Below are positions 1-7,796 of a stretch of 64,000 nt of DNA, piece after piece. Under the pieces are notes generated by a model. It was not told the DNA's origin. It did not search any database and saw only the letters and a list, made by a program, of their open reading frames with translations. The position numbers were made by a program, and so were the translations under genes. Location: the NCBI RefSeq assembly GCF_002356315.1, contig NZ_AP018164.1, forward strand, positions 5,022,001 to 5,086,000, written 5' to 3'. This stretch comes from Mycobacterium shigaense (lineage in GTDB: Bacteria; Actinomycetota; Actinomycetes; Mycobacteriales; Mycobacteriaceae). How positions within the stretch are numbered: position 1 is the first letter of the stretch; every line of letters begins with the position of its first letter.

Positions 1-669
1 GCCTCGGTGCTGCTGGTCGACATCCAAGACGAGAAGCTGGTCGCGACGACACGCGAGCTGCAGGCGCTCGGGCCGGCCGAGCAGCTGGTCGCCGACCTGC
101 GCGACCCGGACAGCGCGCAACGGATCGCGGCCGCGGCGGTGGACACCTTCGGCGCGGTGCACGGCCTGGTGAACAACGCGATTGCCACCAATGAGCCCAA
201 GGCATTCGTGAACATCACCCTCGAGGACTTCGCGCTGGGCCACGACGTCGGCCCCCGCGCGACCTTCCTGCTCATGCAGGCCGTGCACCCGCTGATGGTG
301 CAGGCCGGCGGCGGGGCGATCGTCAACCTCGGCTCGGGGACGGGCACCGGTGGCGAGCCCAAGTGGGGTGGGTATGCCGCCGCCAAGGAGGGTGTCCGGG
401 GCCTGTCCAAGGTGGCGGCGCTGGAATGGGGGCGCGACAACATCCGCGTCAACGTCATCTGCCCCTTCGCCGAGTCCGACGGCGTCAAGTTCTGGAAGTC
501 GTTCGCGCCCAAGGAGTATGAGAAGGCGGTCGGACGGATTCCGATGAAGCGCATCGGTGACGTCCACACCGACGTGGGCGCGCTGGTGGCGTTTCTGCTC
601 GGCAGCGACGCGACGTTCATCACCGGTCAGACCATTCACGTCGACGGCGGGATCGGCTGCTTCCGGTGA
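1..669 (+). CDS. SDR family oxidoreductase, 5' end outside window
   Basis: Short-chain dehydrogenase/reductase, an NAD(P)-dependent cytosolic oxidoreductase; substrate unknown. The reading frame is open from base 1, so the glycine-rich cofactor loop lies upstream of the window. Visible are the NNA structural motif (LVNNAIA), the serine region NLGSGTG, the catalytic YAAAK tyrosine/lysine pair, and the typical C-terminal ending TGQTIHVDGG. About 222 residues are present, nearly a full SDR. Its stop overlaps the start of the following TetR gene by 4 nt, so the two are probably co-transcribed and the regulator may control this enzyme. Family call is firm; the reaction is not known. Confidence 0.9.
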   Translation, partial: ASVLLVDIQDEKLVATTRELQALGPAEQLVADLRDPDSAQRIAAAAVDTFGAVHGLVNNAIATNEPKAFVNITLEDFALGHDVGPRATFLLMQAVHPLMVQAGGGAIVNLGSGTGTGGEPKWGGYAAAKEGVRGLSKVAALEWGRDNIRVNVICPFAESDGVKFWKSFAPKEYEKAVGRIPMKRIGDVHTDVGALVAFLLGSDATFITGQTIHVDGGIGCFR

Positions 670-1262
670 ATGCCGACGGCGATTCGCTCCGCGATCGACA
701 GCGCGCACAGATCCGCGCCGACATCCGGCGCGCCGCGTTCCGGCTGTTCGTCGAACGCGGCTACGACGCCGTCACCACCGAGGAGATCGCCACTGCCGCG
801 GGCGTTTCCCCGCGCACCTTCTTCCGGCACGTGCCGACCAAGGAAGAACTGCTGCTGGCCCCCGTACGCCACGGCGGTGCCGCCATCGTGAACCTGCTCG
901 AAAAGCGGCCGGCCTCCGAATCACCCGACGTCGCGCTGATCAACGCCATCGTGACGCGGACCCGGTCGTTCGACCGAGCGGATTGCGAGGAGTGGCGCGC
1001 GGCCCTGCTGGTGGCACCCGGGCTGCTGGACAAGGCGACGATCCACACCCCGGCTGACAAGGAACGCGCGGTGAAGCTGATCGCCGCGCGCATGGGCACC
1101 AATCCCGATACCGACATGCGCCCCGGGCTGTTGATCCAACTTGCGTTCGGTGCGGCCGATTTCGCGTTCCAGCGATGGGTGCGCCGCTCGACCAATCGTC
1201 AGCCCCTGGACCGGTACGTCACCGAGGCCCTGGAGGCCGTCAAGAGCCCCTACTGGACATAG
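666..1262 (+). CDS. TetR/AcrR family transcriptional regulator
   Basis: One-component DNA-binding regulator of 198 residues. The N-terminal helix-turn-helix is clear (residues about 12-58: AFRLFVERGYDAVTTEEIA, then AGVSPRTFFRHVPTKEELL). The C-terminal ligand domain is unremarkable and gives no hint of the ligand. GTG start at 666 overlaps the stop of the upstream SDR gene (GTGA), which indicates translational coupling; regulation of that gene or of itself is inferred from this arrangement only. No palindromic operator was found next to it because the operon promoter lies outside the window. Confidence 0.88.
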   Translation: MNADGDSLRDRQRAQIRADIRRAAFRLFVERGYDAVTTEEIATAAGVSPRTFFRHVPTKEELLLAPVRHGGAAIVNLLEKRPASESPDVALINAIVTRTRSFDRADCEEWRAALLVAPGLLDKATIHTPADKERAVKLIAARMGTNPDTDMRPGLLIQLAFGAADFAFQRWVRRSTNRQPLDRYVTEALEAVKSPYWT

Positions 1263-1297
1263 GGTCCACCACGCTCTGGCCGGGCCACTGGCGAACT

Positions 1298-1333
1298 GAT
1301 TCGATATCTGCTTATATAGACAGATGTCGAATC
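1298..1333. promoter_or_regulatory. Imperfect palindrome overlapping the arsR start: probable ArsR operator
   Basis: Arms GATTCGATATCTG (1298-1310) and CAGATGTCGAATC (1321-1333) are reverse complements at 12 of 13 positions, separated by the AT-rich spacer CTTATATAGA. The right arm contains the ATG of arsR (1324-1326). ArsR/SmtB proteins bind dyad-symmetric AT-rich sites at their own promoters, so autorepression is the natural reading. The spacer could also hold a -10 element (TATATA), which would make the arsR transcript leaderless or nearly so. Confidence 0.7.
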
Positions 1334-1689
1334 AAACTCGGGTCGATTGTCGCCCCGGCCTGGGAGTGGCCGCGCTGGACGATGCGCAAGCCGCGACGTT
1401 GGCGACGATGTTCAAAGCGCTCGGCGACCCGGTGCGCCTGCGGTTGCTAAGCCAGATCGCCAGCCACCCGGGCGGCGAAGCCTGTGTTTGTGAGATCTCG
1501 ACGACGTTGGATGTTTCCCAGCCGACGATTTCCCACCATCTCAAACTGTTGCGCTCAGCCGGCCTGATCGACTGCGAGCGGCGCGGCACCTGGGTGTACT
1601 ACTGGGTGATTCCCTCGACATTGCAACACCTTTCGTCGGCCCTGAAGATTGACGACGTGGTCGTCACGACGACGGGATGTTGCCCGTGA
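1324..1689 (+). CDS. arsR: ArsR family arsenite-responsive repressor
   Basis: Winged-helix metalloid sensor of 121 residues that should repress the ars operon until As(III)/Sb(III) binds. The ArsR fold is evident: FKALGDPVRLRLLSQI, then recognition helix VSQPTISHHLKLLRSAGLI and wing RRGTWVYYW. Cys54 and Cys56 (ACVCEI) match the CxC arsenic-binding pair of classical ArsR proteins. A C-terminal Cys119-Cys120 pair may add ligands. It is the first gene of a four-gene operon and overlaps acr3 by 13 nt. ATG at 1324 lies inside the palindromic operator. Confidence 0.93.
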   Translation: MSNQTRVDCRPGLGVAALDDAQAATLATMFKALGDPVRLRLLSQIASHPGGEACVCEISTTLDVSQPTISHHLKLLRSAGLIDCERRGTWVYYWVIPSTLQHLSSALKIDDVVVTTTGCCP

Positions 1690-2774
1690 CGCGGCCCGGG
1701 GCGGTCGCCGACCTCTCGACTCTGGACCGGTTGCTGCCGTTGTGGATCGGCGCGGCCATGGCCGCGGGTCTGCTGCTCGGCCGGACGGTACCGGCTCTTG
1801 GATCGCTGCTGAGCGCTGTCGAAGTCGACGGCATTTCGCTGCCGATCGCGCTCGGTCTGTTGGTGATGATGTACCCGGTGCTGGCCAAGGTTCGTTACGA
1901 CCGGCTCGGCGAGATCACTGGCGATCGCAAGCTCATCGCGTCCTCGCTGGCGCTCAACTGGCTGGTCGGCCCAGCAGTAATGTTCACCCTGGCGTGGTTG
2001 CTACTCACCGATCTTCCGGAGTACCGCACCGGTCTGATCATCGTGGGGTTGGCTCGCTGCATCGCGATGGTCATCATTTGGAACGACTTGGCCTGCGGGG
2101 ACCGCGAGGCCGCCGTCGTCCTGGTCGCTCTCAATTCCGTCTTCCAGGTCGTGATGTTTGCCGTCCTGGGCTGGTTCTATTTGTCGGTGTTGCCCGGTTG
2201 GCTTGGCCTGCCGCAAACCGGCATCGAGGTCTCCCCTGGCAACCTCGCCAAATCGGTGCTCGTCTTTCTCGGTATTCCGCTGCTGGCCGCGTACATGTCG
2301 CGCCGACTGGACAAGCGGGCCATGGGCCGCCAATGGTATGAGGCCGTGTTCGTCCCCCGCATCGGACCGTGGGCGCTGTACGGGTTGCTGTTCACCATCG
2401 TCATCCTGTTCGCGTTACAGGGCCGCGAAATCACCTCTCGGCCCTGGGATGTCGATCGCATCGCATTCCCCCTCCTGTGCTACTTCGCGATCATATGGGC
2501 CGGCGGATACGCCCTTGGAGCGGCGCTGCGCCTGGGCTACGCCCGCACCACCACATTGGCATTCACCGCGGCAGGCAATAACTTCGAGCTGGCCATCGCC
2601 GTGGCCATCGGCACCTACGGCGTCGCGTCCGGGCAAGCATTGGCCGGCGTGGTCGGGCCGCTCATCGAAGTCCCCGTCCTGGTCGGGCTGGTCTACGTCT
2701 CGCTGGCACTTCGGGACCGGCTCTTCAGTTCTCCGGCCGCCTCGGATTCGCCAGAAACGGCCGCCCATGGCTGA
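1677..2774 (+). CDS. acr3: ACR3 family arsenite efflux permease
   Basis: Inner-membrane arsenite exporter of 365 residues with about ten hydrophobic segments, as expected for the ACR3/bile-acid-sodium-symporter superfamily. The highly conserved ACR3 segment with the transport cysteine is present (LARCIAMVIIWNDLACGD), as is AAGNNFELAIAVAIG. The start overlaps the arsR stop by 13 nt, and its 3' end overlaps arsC by 8 nt. In M. tuberculosis Rv2643 the ACR3 and ArsC parts are, to my knowledge, a single fused polypeptide; here they are two genes in different frames. Confidence 0.95.
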   Translation: MLPVTRPGAVADLSTLDRLLPLWIGAAMAAGLLLGRTVPALGSLLSAVEVDGISLPIALGLLVMMYPVLAKVRYDRLGEITGDRKLIASSLALNWLVGPAVMFTLAWLLLTDLPEYRTGLIIVGLARCIAMVIIWNDLACGDREAAVVLVALNSVFQVVMFAVLGWFYLSVLPGWLGLPQTGIEVSPGNLAKSVLVFLGIPLLAAYMSRRLDKRAMGRQWYEAVFVPRIGPWALYGLLFTIVILFALQGREITSRPWDVDRIAFPLLCYFAIIWAGGYALGAALRLGYARTTTLAFTAAGNNFELAIAVAIGTYGVASGQALAGVVGPLIEVPVLVGLVYVSLALRDRLFSSPAASDSPETAAHG

Positions 2775-3240
2775 CCATCCGAGTGTCTTGTTCGTTTGTG
2801 TGCACAACGCCGGCCGCTCCCAGATGGCCGCCGCGCTCCTGATGCATCTGGCCGGCGACCGCATCGAAGTCCGTTCAGCGGGAACCGAACCCGCGGACCA
2901 CCTCAATCCCGCCGTAATCGCGGCGATGTCCGAAATCGGGATCGACATCACCACCGAGGTGCCCGAGCTTCTCACCGGCGAGGCGGTGCAGTCGAGTGAT
3001 GTCGTGATCACCATGGGTTGCGGGGACACCTGCCCCTATTTTCCGGGCACGTCCTATCGGGATTGGAAGCTGGCGGATCCTGCCGGTCAACCGCTGGAGA
3101 CCGTGCGCGCGATCCGCGACGACATCGTCCGCCGTGTCGAGGGCTTGCTCACCGAACTGTCACCCGCTCCCAAAGCCAAGCAAGGACCCGCAGAAAGGAT
3201 TCACCATGTCGCGTGTCCAGTTAGCCCTCAACGTCAATGA
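2767..3240 (+). CDS. arsC: Arsenate reductase, low-molecular-weight phosphatase fold
   Basis: Reduces As(V) to As(III) for export by Acr3. The P-loop with nucleophilic Cys11 and Arg17 (VCVHNAGRS) and the later MGCGDTCPYFPG and DWKLADPAG segments match thioredoxin/mycothiol-coupled ArsC enzymes of the tyrosine-phosphatase fold. ATG at 2767 overlaps the acr3 stop (8 nt). The enzyme core ends near residue 135; the last 20 or so residues look non-homologous and overlap the next gene by 35 nt, so the stop may have drifted. Electron donor (probably mycothiol/mycoredoxin) is inferred from the genus. Confidence 0.92.
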   Translation: MADHPSVLFVCVHNAGRSQMAAALLMHLAGDRIEVRSAGTEPADHLNPAVIAAMSEIGIDITTEVPELLTGEAVQSSDVVITMGCGDTCPYFPGTSYRDWKLADPAGQPLETVRAIRDDIVRRVEGLLTELSPAPKAKQGPAERIHHVACPVSPQRQ

Positions 3241-3643
3241 CCTCGAAGAGGCAATCACGTTCTATTCCAAGCTTTTTGGAGTCGCACCGGCCAAGGTCAA
3301 GCCCGGCTACGCCAACTTCGCCGTCGCGCAGCCCCCGCTGAAGCTCGTGCTAATCGAGAACCCGGGTCACGGCGGCACGCTCAACCACCTGGGCGTCGAA
3401 GTCGCCGACAGCGAAACCGTGCACACCGAGGTCGATCGGCTTGTCGCCGAAGGTCTGTTGACCGACGAAGAGATCAACACCACCTGCTGTTTCGCCACGC
3501 AGGACAAGGTGTGGGTCACCGGACCCGGTAGCGAACGGTGGGAGGTCTACACCGTGCTAGCCGACTCGGACACCTTCGGTCCCCGCGGGGGCGATCCCGA
3601 GCCATCCTGCCAGCCGGTGAAGTCGGATTCCGAAGTCGCCTAA
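3206..3643 (+). CDS. arsI: ArsI/CadI family VOC metalloenzyme
   Basis: Vicinal-oxygen-chelate protein of 145 residues, very close to mycobacterial CadI (Rv2641) and the ArsI C-As lyases. Candidate metal ligands are Gln5, His61 and Glu113 (WEVYTV); the Cys94-Cys95 pair (TTCCFATQDKVWVTGPG) is the thiol pair that binds trivalent organoarsenicals in ArsI. The ATG at 3206 is preceded by AGAAAGGA (3192-3199), a good ribosome binding site, although it lies inside the arsC reading frame. Last gene of the ars operon; role is organoarsenical demethylation or metal sequestration. Confidence 0.9.
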   Translation: MSRVQLALNVNDLEEAITFYSKLFGVAPAKVKPGYANFAVAQPPLKLVLIENPGHGGTLNHLGVEVADSETVHTEVDRLVAEGLLTDEEINTTCCFATQDKVWVTGPGSERWEVYTVLADSDTFGPRGGDPEPSCQPVKSDSEVA

Positions 3644-3658
3644 TCGTCGAGACATCCG

Positions 3659-4351
3659 CTAGGTGAGCGCTTTGAGGAATTCCTCGGCCAACGGGCCGGC
3701 CGAAGCGGGGTTCTGCCCCGTGTAAAGGTTGCGGTCCACCACCGTAAACGGCTTCCACACCTCACCCTTGACGTAGTCGACGCCCAACTTGATCAGTTCG
3801 TCCTCGGCCGTGAACGGCGCGTGCTCCCGCAGGCCGACGCCATCCTCTTCCTCGTTGGTGAAGGCCGAGACCCGGTAGCCGACGAAGGGTGACGTCCCGT
3901 CGCGGCGGGTGGCCAGTATGGCGACCGGCGCGTGGCAGACGATCGCCAGTGGCTTGCCTGACGCGAGGGCGGCGATCAGTAGCCGGCCGGAGTCGGCGTC
4001 GCGCCACAGGTCTTCCATCGGCCCGTGGCCGCCCGGGTAGTACACGGCGTCGTAATCGTCCAGGCGCGCGACCCCGAGCTGGATCGGCCGGCGCAGCTCT
4101 TCGGCCGAGCGCAGGATGCCTTCCAGCTTCTCGGCGATCTCGGCACTGCCGGCCATCGACGGACGCAGGCTCATCACGTCCACGTACGGCACGGTGCCGC
4201 CGGGTGTCGCCACCACCACCTGATGACCGGCCGCGGTGGCCGCCTCGTAGGGGGCTGCGAACTCCTCGGCCCAATACCCGGTCGGGTGCCGGGTGCCGTC
4301 CGTCAGCGTCCAGTAGCTCGCGCCGCTGACGACGAAGAGGATCTTGGCCAT
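3659..4351 (-). CDS. DJ-1/PfpI (Hsp31-like) family protein
   Basis: Class I glutamine-amidotransferase-like protein of 230 residues, related to HchA/Hsp31 and glyoxalase-III-type proteins. The nucleophile-elbow cysteine is in IVCHAPVAIL, with the oxyanion/acid motif YYPGGHGPMEDL upstream and the characteristic TGQNPASAGPLAEEFL near the C-terminus. Probable stress, methylglyoxal or deglycase-type function in the cytosol; substrate unproven. Convergent with the ars operon, whose end lies 15 bp away. Confidence 0.85.
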   Translation of the reverse strand: MAKILFVVSGASYWTLTDGTRHPTGYWAEEFAAPYEAATAAGHQVVVATPGGTVPYVDVMSLRPSMAGSAEIAEKLEGILRSAEELRRPIQLGVARLDDYDAVYYPGGHGPMEDLWRDADSGRLLIAALASGKPLAIVCHAPVAILATRRDGTSPFVGYRVSAFTNEEEDGVGLREHAPFTAEDELIKLGVDYVKGEVWKPFTVVDRNLYTGQNPASAGPLAEEFLKALT

Positions 4352-4389
4352 ACGACGAGCCTAGCCGCTCCCGTCGATCAGGGCGGCGC

Positions 4390-4590
4390 GCGTCGGCCCG
4401 TAGCTCAGTCGCCTCCGAAAGTGTCTTGTTGGCAAGCTATTCGCGGCAGATCGCGCGATAGGCGTGCAGCACCAAGGCCAACGAGCTGTCGGACATGGCC
4501 AGCCATTTACCGTCGACGGCGCGGAAGTTGTTGCGCGGTGCCGGGATATCGGCCTGGTCGAGCACCAGCCCGATTGGCCCTAGCTCGCCC
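4390..4590 (-). pseudogene. Remnant of a CaiB/BaiF (family III) CoA-transferase
   Basis: Reading the reverse strand gives LGPIGLVLDQ, then APRNNFRAVDGKWLAMSDSS and LVLHAYRAICRE followed by a stop at 4437. This matches the middle of family III CoA-transferases, where a LGP..YDQ segment is followed by APRNTYRTxDGRW and a YRAIGREDL-like helix. Past the stop the frame continues LANKTLSEATELRADA, which resembles the next family segment (TNAxRVxHAEELxA). Both ends are missing and there is no start. The gap between LDQ and APRNN is also shorter than in the family, so this is a decayed fragment. Confidence 0.6.
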
Positions 4591-4639
4591 TTCAGGCGGT
4601 CGGAATATCGCCGGGACCGGGAGACGGTACGATCCCGGC

Positions 4640-5854
4640 ATGCCGTTGGCAAGCGGTGAGACGGTGGACGAATCGAAGCCGAGCCGACGCGGGCGCTCCC
4701 GAGTTGCAGTCGGGGCGGCGCTGGCGGCACTGATCCTCACGGCGTCCGGTGTCGTCGCGCACTGGGGCCGACCGACCGAGGGCCCGGCCGGGGCGGCCTC
4801 GGTTCCGATCACCACATTCCCCACGGGCAGCGCCGTCGCGCCACCCGCCGTCCTGCTCGACGGCACCTACCGCTTCGCCTACGACTACGAGAAGCAGACG
4901 ATCAACGGCACCCCCGTTGTCGTGCACACCAGCGACAACACGTCGTGGTGGGCATTTCGTTCGGCATGCGGAGCAACGGGATGCGTCGCCACCGGGACTC
5001 AGCTGGAAACCAAAAATCCCCAGCTGGCGCGCACGCCCGCGCAAACTGCCGTTTACCGATTTGTCAACGGCCAGTGGCAATCCGCGCCCGCGCGGCGCCA
5101 GCTCTCCGAGCAACGCTGCCTCGACGCAAGCGGACGCGTGGCGGCCGGCACGAACACCGTGATGCTGACCTGGTCATTGCAGCCACAACCCGACGGGGTG
5201 CTGCGCGGCACGAAAACCGGGACCGCCGTGACCAACGAATGCGGGTTTCAAGGGGAGGTGGCGATAGCACCCCTCGTGGTCACGCGCAACGGCGACGTGC
5301 CGGCCGGCGTCGCCGTCGCGGACCCAGCGGCGACCACGCCGTCGACAGATGCCGGCACCCGGCACGTCCCCGGCCCGGTCCTGGAGGGGACCTATCGCCT
5401 GGATTTCGATCTGCAGAACCAGACGGTCGACGGCCAACAAACCAGCCTGGGCGCTCCCGTCTCCGAGTGGTGGGCCTTTCGTTCCGTGTGCACGCCAACG
5501 GGTTGCGCCGCCGTCGGATCGCAGTTGGCAGATTCGAACCAGCAGGAGGCCACCGAAACCACGAGCGTCGTTCGTTTCACCGAAGGTCAGTGGCGAGGTA
5601 CGCCGACCCTGCAGTCGCGAATGGACTGTGAGACGGCCGGCAAGCAGGGCCAGGAGGACGAGACCCGTCTGTGGACCTGGGATCCGCAGACCGACGGCAC
5701 TCTTCGGGGCATCCAGATCGCCACCGTTCTCAGCAACGAGTGCGGTAGCCAGGGGCGCGTGTACCGGACCCCGTTCGTCGCGACACGTCTCGGCCTTGTG
5801 GCCACGAGCGTTATCGTGGCCGATCCTGCCCTGTTCGTGGCCGCCACCCACTGA
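4640..5854 (+). CDS. Membrane-anchored protein with two tandem mycobacterial repeats
   Basis: 404 residues. A basic N-terminus (SRRGRSRV) is followed by one hydrophobic segment (VAVGAALAALILTASGVVA, about residues 22-40), suggesting a type II membrane anchor or uncleaved signal. The rest consists of two similar extracytoplasmic repeats of roughly 150 residues, each opening with L.GTYR..., continuing with an EWWAFRS/SWWAFRS-C-TGC.A.G-QL motif, then VxRFxxGQW, two cysteines and a CG(F/S)QG end. Similar repeats occur in mycobacterial exported proteins, some attached to Ser/Thr kinases. Function unknown; the paired cysteines suggest disulfides. ATG at 4640 is chosen because the signal-like region follows it directly. 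Confidence 0.8.
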   Translation: MPLASGETVDESKPSRRGRSRVAVGAALAALILTASGVVAHWGRPTEGPAGAASVPITTFPTGSAVAPPAVLLDGTYRFAYDYEKQTINGTPVVVHTSDNTSWWAFRSACGATGCVATGTQLETKNPQLARTPAQTAVYRFVNGQWQSAPARRQLSEQRCLDASGRVAAGTNTVMLTWSLQPQPDGVLRGTKTGTAVTNECGFQGEVAIAPLVVTRNGDVPAGVAVADPAATTPSTDAGTRHVPGPVLEGTYRLDFDLQNQTVDGQQTSLGAPVSEWWAFRSVCTPTGCAAVGSQLADSNQQEATETTSVVRFTEGQWRGTPTLQSRMDCETAGKQGQEDETRLWTWDPQTDGTLRGIQIATVLSNECGSQGRVYRTPFVATRLGLVATSVIVADPALFVAATH

Positions 5855-5876
5855 GCTGAGGATCGCCGAATCGGAC

Positions 5877-5935
5877 CCGAGATTGCCGCCACGGCTGTTG
5901 TATTGGACGGATCGCAGCCCTGACGGCAATCTCGG
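5877..5935. terminator. Long inverted repeat between convergent genes
   Basis: CCGAGATTGCCG (5877-5888) and CGGCAATCTCGG (5924-5935) are perfect 12-bp complements. The 35-nt loop contains a second pair, GGCTG/CAGCC, that can extend the structure. It lies between two converging genes, so a bidirectional terminator is likely; there is no clear T-tract. Confidence 0.6.
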
Positions 5936-5951
5936 CGCAACGGCCCAAGCC

Positions 5952-6224
5952 CTAGCCGCCACCGCCCGCGGCGCCACCGCCGCCGGCCCCACCAGCACCG
6001 GCTCCGCCATCCGGCACGTTGGCACCGGATCCACCGCTGCCGTAACCACCGCCGGGGACGGGTGCCCCGGGCGGCGGGGCCGGCACTGGGCTGGACGACG
6101 TGGGTGTGGGCGGTGCCGCCGGTGTGTCGGCCGCAGCGATACCCGCGCCACCGAACGCGCCCGCTAGCACGATCGCGGCCGCGCCGCCGAACAGCGCGGC
6201 TGCCCTTCTCATCGCTGACTTCAT
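5952..6224 (-). CDS. Small exported Pro/Gly-rich protein
   Basis: 90 residues starting at an ATG preceded by AAAGGGGAG. Signal peptide: MKSAMRRAAALFGGAAAIV followed by a hydrophobic run ending in GIAAADTP, with probable cleavage after AAA. The mature part is a proline-rich stretch followed by a glycine-rich tail (GAGAGGAGGGGAAGGGG) with no recognisable fold. Function unknown. The longer in-frame extension upstream lacks a ribosome binding site and was not used. The Gly-rich tail resembles cell-wall or surface-exposed low-complexity tails common in mycobacteria. Confidence 0.7.
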   Translation of the reverse strand: MKSAMRRAAALFGGAAAIVLAGAFGGAGIAAADTPAAPPTPTSSSPVPAPPPGAPVPGGGYGSGGSGANVPDGGAGAGGAGGGGAAGGGG

Positions 6225-6322
6225 GCGCTCCCCTTTTCTCCATCGGAAATCCGACCCCTGTGCCCGTACCCGGTATCCGGGTGGCCAATCAGCGGTGGGG
6301 AATTCGGTGCCCGGGGAGGCGG

Positions 6323-7294
6323 TCAGGCCAGCGCAGGCATGACGACGTCGGTGAGCAATTGCACCGATTTCCACGCCTCGTCGATCGGCATGCCGCCGAC
6401 CAGCGGATGCATCACCAGGGGGCCGTAGTTGTGGGACTCACGGACCTCGGCGATCAGCTGCTCGGGCGTCAAAAACCGATACCTGCCCGAGGCCTTGACT
6501 TCTTCCAGCGTCCGGACACCGGGCAGGTGCATCAACGAGCGTTGGTCGGTGGACCACTCGCCGTAGGTGACCGCTTCCCAGAGGATGTGCTCCCCGAGTT
6601 CTGCCCACGCCTGGTTTGGATCCTCGTGCAGATAAATCATTCCGCGATTAACCGGCCCGGGCATCAGGATCAGCGGCTTGAGGCCGGCCTCGGCGCACAG
6701 CTGGCGGTAATAGTCGGCAATGTCGGGCAGGTGATCGGCGAGGCTGAGCGGCAGGCCGAATCGCGCCGCCCGGCGCGCGGTGGCGCGCGCTCCGCCGCCG
6801 ACATAGAGCGGCGGGTGCGGCCGCGTCCACGTGCCGGCACAGATTCCGCCATCGGTGTCCGCGCCCGACCACACCGACAGCATCCGCCCGACCAAGTCGT
6901 CCATCAGATTTCCACGCCGATCGAAATCCACGCCCAGCGAGTCGTATTCGACGGTGCGATATCCCAGCCCCACCGTGGTGTGCAGCCGGCCGCGGCTCAT
7001 GTTGTCGACCAGCGCGATGTCCTCGGCGAGCCGCACCGGATTCCACAACGGCCCGAGTGCGCAGTCCACGCTGGCGATCATGGTCGAGGTACGCGCGAGG
7101 ACCATCGCCGCGGCCATGATCGGGTTGCAACTCCAGCCGTGTCCGGTGGCGTGATGCTCGTCGACGCTGACGGACGTGATACCGCGCGATTCACCCCACT
7201 GCGCCAGCTCCAGGGCAGCCGACAGCAGGGCACTCTGGGTGCGCGGGTTACCTTGCGGCGAAGCAAAATTGAAACGCAGCACTGTCAGCAGCAC
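6323..7294 (-). CDS. LLM class flavin-dependent oxidoreductase
   Basis: Luciferase-like TIM-barrel oxidoreductase of 323 residues; in mycobacteria most use F420 or FMN. Typical segments are RGITSVSVDEHHATGHGW (residues about 36-53), WNPVRLAEDIALVDNMSRGR, VGLGYRTVEYDSLGVDF and PLYVGGGARATARRAARFG. GTG at 7294 is chosen because it starts 1 nt after the stop of the upstream VOC gene and fits the family N-terminus (LRFNFASPQG). Last gene of a four-gene operon with a sulfotransferase, an MBL-fold hydrolase and a VOC protein. Substrate unknown. Confidence 0.88.
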   Translation of the reverse strand: MLLTVLRFNFASPQGNPRTQSALLSAALELAQWGESRGITSVSVDEHHATGHGWSCNPIMAAAMVLARTSTMIASVDCALGPLWNPVRLAEDIALVDNMSRGRLHTTVGLGYRTVEYDSLGVDFDRRGNLMDDLVGRMLSVWSGADTDGGICAGTWTRPHPPLYVGGGARATARRAARFGLPLSLADHLPDIADYYRQLCAEAGLKPLILMPGPVNRGMIYLHEDPNQAWAELGEHILWEAVTYGEWSTDQRSLMHLPGVRTLEEVKASGRYRFLTPEQLIAEVRESHNYGPLVMHPLVGGMPIDEAWKSVQLLTDVVMPALA

Positions 7295-7295
7295 G

Positions 7296-7781
7296 TCAGG
7301 CTCCGTCGGACTCGGGCGCGGCCATGGACTCGACCAACGCGGCGAAATCGGGGAACAGCGCGCGGTCGACAATTTCGATGCGGGTGCCGCATGCGTCGAC
7401 GAAGTATGCGAACATTCCGAATTCCGACCCCGGTATTTCTCCGGTCATTTCGAAGCCGAAACCGCTGGCTTCCAACGTGCGCGCAGCCTCGACGAGGTTA
7501 TCGGTGAAGTAGCCGACATGATGGACCGAATTGCCCGGGGCGGCCGTCCATGGTGTTCCCGGAACCTCCTGCACCAGTTCGAGGTGCGGGCTTTGCACCG
7601 AGTAAACGATCGTCGACGTCAGCTCGCGTACCCCCTCCGTGGTGCGGAACGGCAACCTATAGCTGAGCGGGGTGATCCACCGGTAACCGGCCAGGGTGCT
7701 CAGGCGGACCATGGCGGCATCGAGGTCCGGCACGACGATGCCGGTGTGGTAGAAGTCCCTGGGGTCTAACGCGACTGCCAC
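7296..7781 (-). CDS. VOC (glyoxalase/bleomycin resistance) family protein
   Basis: 161-residue single VOC-fold protein: FYHTGIVVPDLDAAM at the N-terminus, then NSVHHVGYFTDNLVEAARTLEASGF and ending around GTRIEIVD. His in FYHTG, His in HHVGY and Glu in RIEIVD are plausible metal ligands. It may be an isomerase, epimerase or dioxygenase-like enzyme. It starts 15 bp after the MBL-fold gene and is followed 1 nt later by the LLM oxidoreductase, so it belongs to one operon and probably one pathway. Specific reaction not recognisable. Confidence 0.85.
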   Translation of the reverse strand: MAVALDPRDFYHTGIVVPDLDAAMVRLSTLAGYRWITPLSYRLPFRTTEGVRELTSTIVYSVQSPHLELVQEVPGTPWTAAPGNSVHHVGYFTDNLVEAARTLEASGFGFEMTGEIPGSEFGMFAYFVDACGTRIEIVDRALFPDFAALVESMAAPESDGA

Positions 7782-7796
7782 GGTCGGTTCCTAACG

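Noticed and set aside
2158..2766. Long frame extending arsC upstream by about 200 codons
   Set aside because: That stretch is a shadow of acr3 in another frame; ArsC homology starts exactly at ATG 2767.
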